Origin: Adenophora triphylla var. japonica
Taxonomy: Eukaryota; Streptophyta; Magnoliopsida; Asterales; Campanulaceae
DNA length: 64,000 nucleotides
Assembly (NCBI GenBank): GCA_022495995.1
Contig: JAFEMH010000733.1
Coordinates: 124,001-188,000 of the forward strand
Direction: 5' to 3'
Shown here: positions 62,970 through 64,000 of the stretch, one piece after another
How the letters are laid out: each line of letters starts with the position of its first letter
Numbering within the stretch: position 1 is the first letter of the stretch
The notes under the pieces: generated by a model
Told to the model about the DNA's origin: nothing
Database searches by the model: none
What the model saw: the letters and a program-made list of their open reading frames with translations, nothing else
Position numbers and translations under genes: made by a program

Positions 62970-63477
62970 TATTTGATATTTCTGGGGTCATGTGGAAGCT
63001 CTGTATGTTAAATCAGACCTTATGGTCAATATAAAATTTTGTGTATCTTAGATTCTTAGGGTTCACTTTAGGAATAATTGTGCAATTCCATGGAAATCTC
63101 CAAAAAATTACAAGGTGCAATCCTAGTAACTCATCAATCACCCTATGTGCTACTCCTTTTTCCTCACCTCGCCATAGATTACACCCATACACATATAATG
63201 GACAGTAAATGGAAGATCAAACAGCTATTGGGATTGAAGAGGGAGAGACCAACATCTATCGAGAGAGGGATGTATTTGGAGGAAGGGTACAAGGGTTATT
63301 ATACACTTTTGGGCCTTTCTTTGACAGTTGTTAATGATATGATATCTTAAAATTACATTCACTTTGGTATTTTCAAAGTCAAAAGTTAACATTTGTTCGT
63401 TTTAAAGCTCCAATCTAGCTACACTGAAGCGGTATGATTTTGGACCTTCATTAAAAGTAGCGATGCAATGTACAAAA
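62970..63477 (+). other. Intron 23, nothing recognised
   Basis: The 90-codon reading at 63078 has no family likeness. Confidence 0.4.
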
Positions 63478-63491
63478 GTTCATGTATTGCG

Positions 63492-63614
63492 CGGTTGCGC
63501 CAATGAGCCTTGGCTCAGATGGCATAGGCCCTTGCCTTCCATTGGGAAGATCAAGGGTTTGACCCCTCCCCCCACCCATGTTGTGATTGAAATGTTAAAG
63601 TTGGCTAAAAAAAG
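63492..63614 (+). mobile_element. Second tRNA-derived SINE, about 123 bp
   Basis: A-box-like TGGCTCAGATGG, B-box-like GGTTTGACCCC and a short A-run (CTAAAAAAAG). The flanks GTTCATGTATTGCG (63478-63491) and GTACATGTGTTGCG (63615-63628) agree at 12 of 14. It belongs to a different family from the Au-type copy 0.6 kb away. Confidence 0.7.
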
Positions 63615-63628
63615 GTACATGTGTTGCG

Positions 63629-64000
63629 TACTCATCCATCTCTTTAGAGTTGTCTCCTTCAAGGTGGCTTTTGGTTGGAAAAGAGTTGATCTGAGCTTAG
63701 AACCTCTCTTCATTATAACTTTACGCCATGTTAAAGAATTTCCGTTCCAACTTCATGCGTATATGCTGATCACATAACAAACTAGAGTTAATTTCCCGTT
63801 ACTATAAGGTTACATTATAAGCAACAAGACCTTCTTGTCTAGGATCAATTACCTACGCATATACAAGATGATAATCCAAATATATCTTCCCATCTTAGTC
63901 ATAGAGCAGTGTAGTTTTGTTACCTTCAGAAAGAAGTTTCCATGAGGACAATATCCTTGAGAATATGAATTGTATAAATACTAGAATCAGAACTTAAAAC
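63629..64000 (+). other. Window end, nothing recognised
   Basis: No exon or element end seen. Confidence 0.4.

Overview
This is nuclear DNA of a flowering plant, most likely a eudicot. The evidence is a many-exon plant VPS13-type gene with canonical GT-AG introns, a tRNA-derived SINE of the angiosperm Au type, Stowaway-type MITEs (CTCCCTCCGTCCC termini, TA target duplications), Helitrons (A|TC...CTAG|T), RNase H-bearing LINEs and a plant mobile domain (PMD) gene. There is no bacterial-style gene organisation. The species cannot be named from the sequence.

Layout. 1-6000: two 3' portions of one LINE family in a row, each ending in poly(A) joined to degenerate CCCTAAA repeats; a hAT-like element sits in the 3' region of the first. 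6001-6945: about 5.4 copies of a 171-bp satellite. 6950-7560 and beyond: a broken minus-strand Copia gag with primer-binding site and an LTR edge. 8367-10480: a mariner-like MITE, a hairpin minisatellite, a small Helitron and an ACACTGACACTTT minisatellite. About 10600-20905: a large composite element, probably a gene-capturing MULE. It holds a fragment resembling the N-terminus of a Ufm1-specific protease, about 32 copies of a 173-bp satellite with telobox (AAACCCTAA) motifs, more than 20 copies of a 20-22 bp palindrome (CTCGTGT...ACACGAG), and a decayed minus-strand PMD gene in six exons.

21567-60078 and past the right edge: the one host gene that looks intact, a VPS13-family lipid-transfer protein (SHRUBBY-like). 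23 exons can be placed with consistent phase, giving 2621 coding bases (873 codons plus 2 bases). They cover only the N-terminal part of a very large protein. Its introns hold most of the transposons: LINEs in both orientations, an LTR with primer-binding site, Stowaway MITEs, a 229-bp Helitron, a 4.4-kb partly tandem Helitron, and in intron 20 a minus-strand LINE carrying a hAT-like element inside another TIR element, plus a separate 378-bp TIR element. 60079-64000 belongs to the next VPS13 intron and holds MITEs and SINEs, one SINE inside a MITE.

No operon-like or defence-type gene system is present. The least explained structure is the 10.6-20.9 kb element: a palindrome family in both end regions and in the middle, a telobox satellite, and captured or decayed coding pieces, ending about 650 bp upstream of the VPS13 start codon and transcribed divergently from it.
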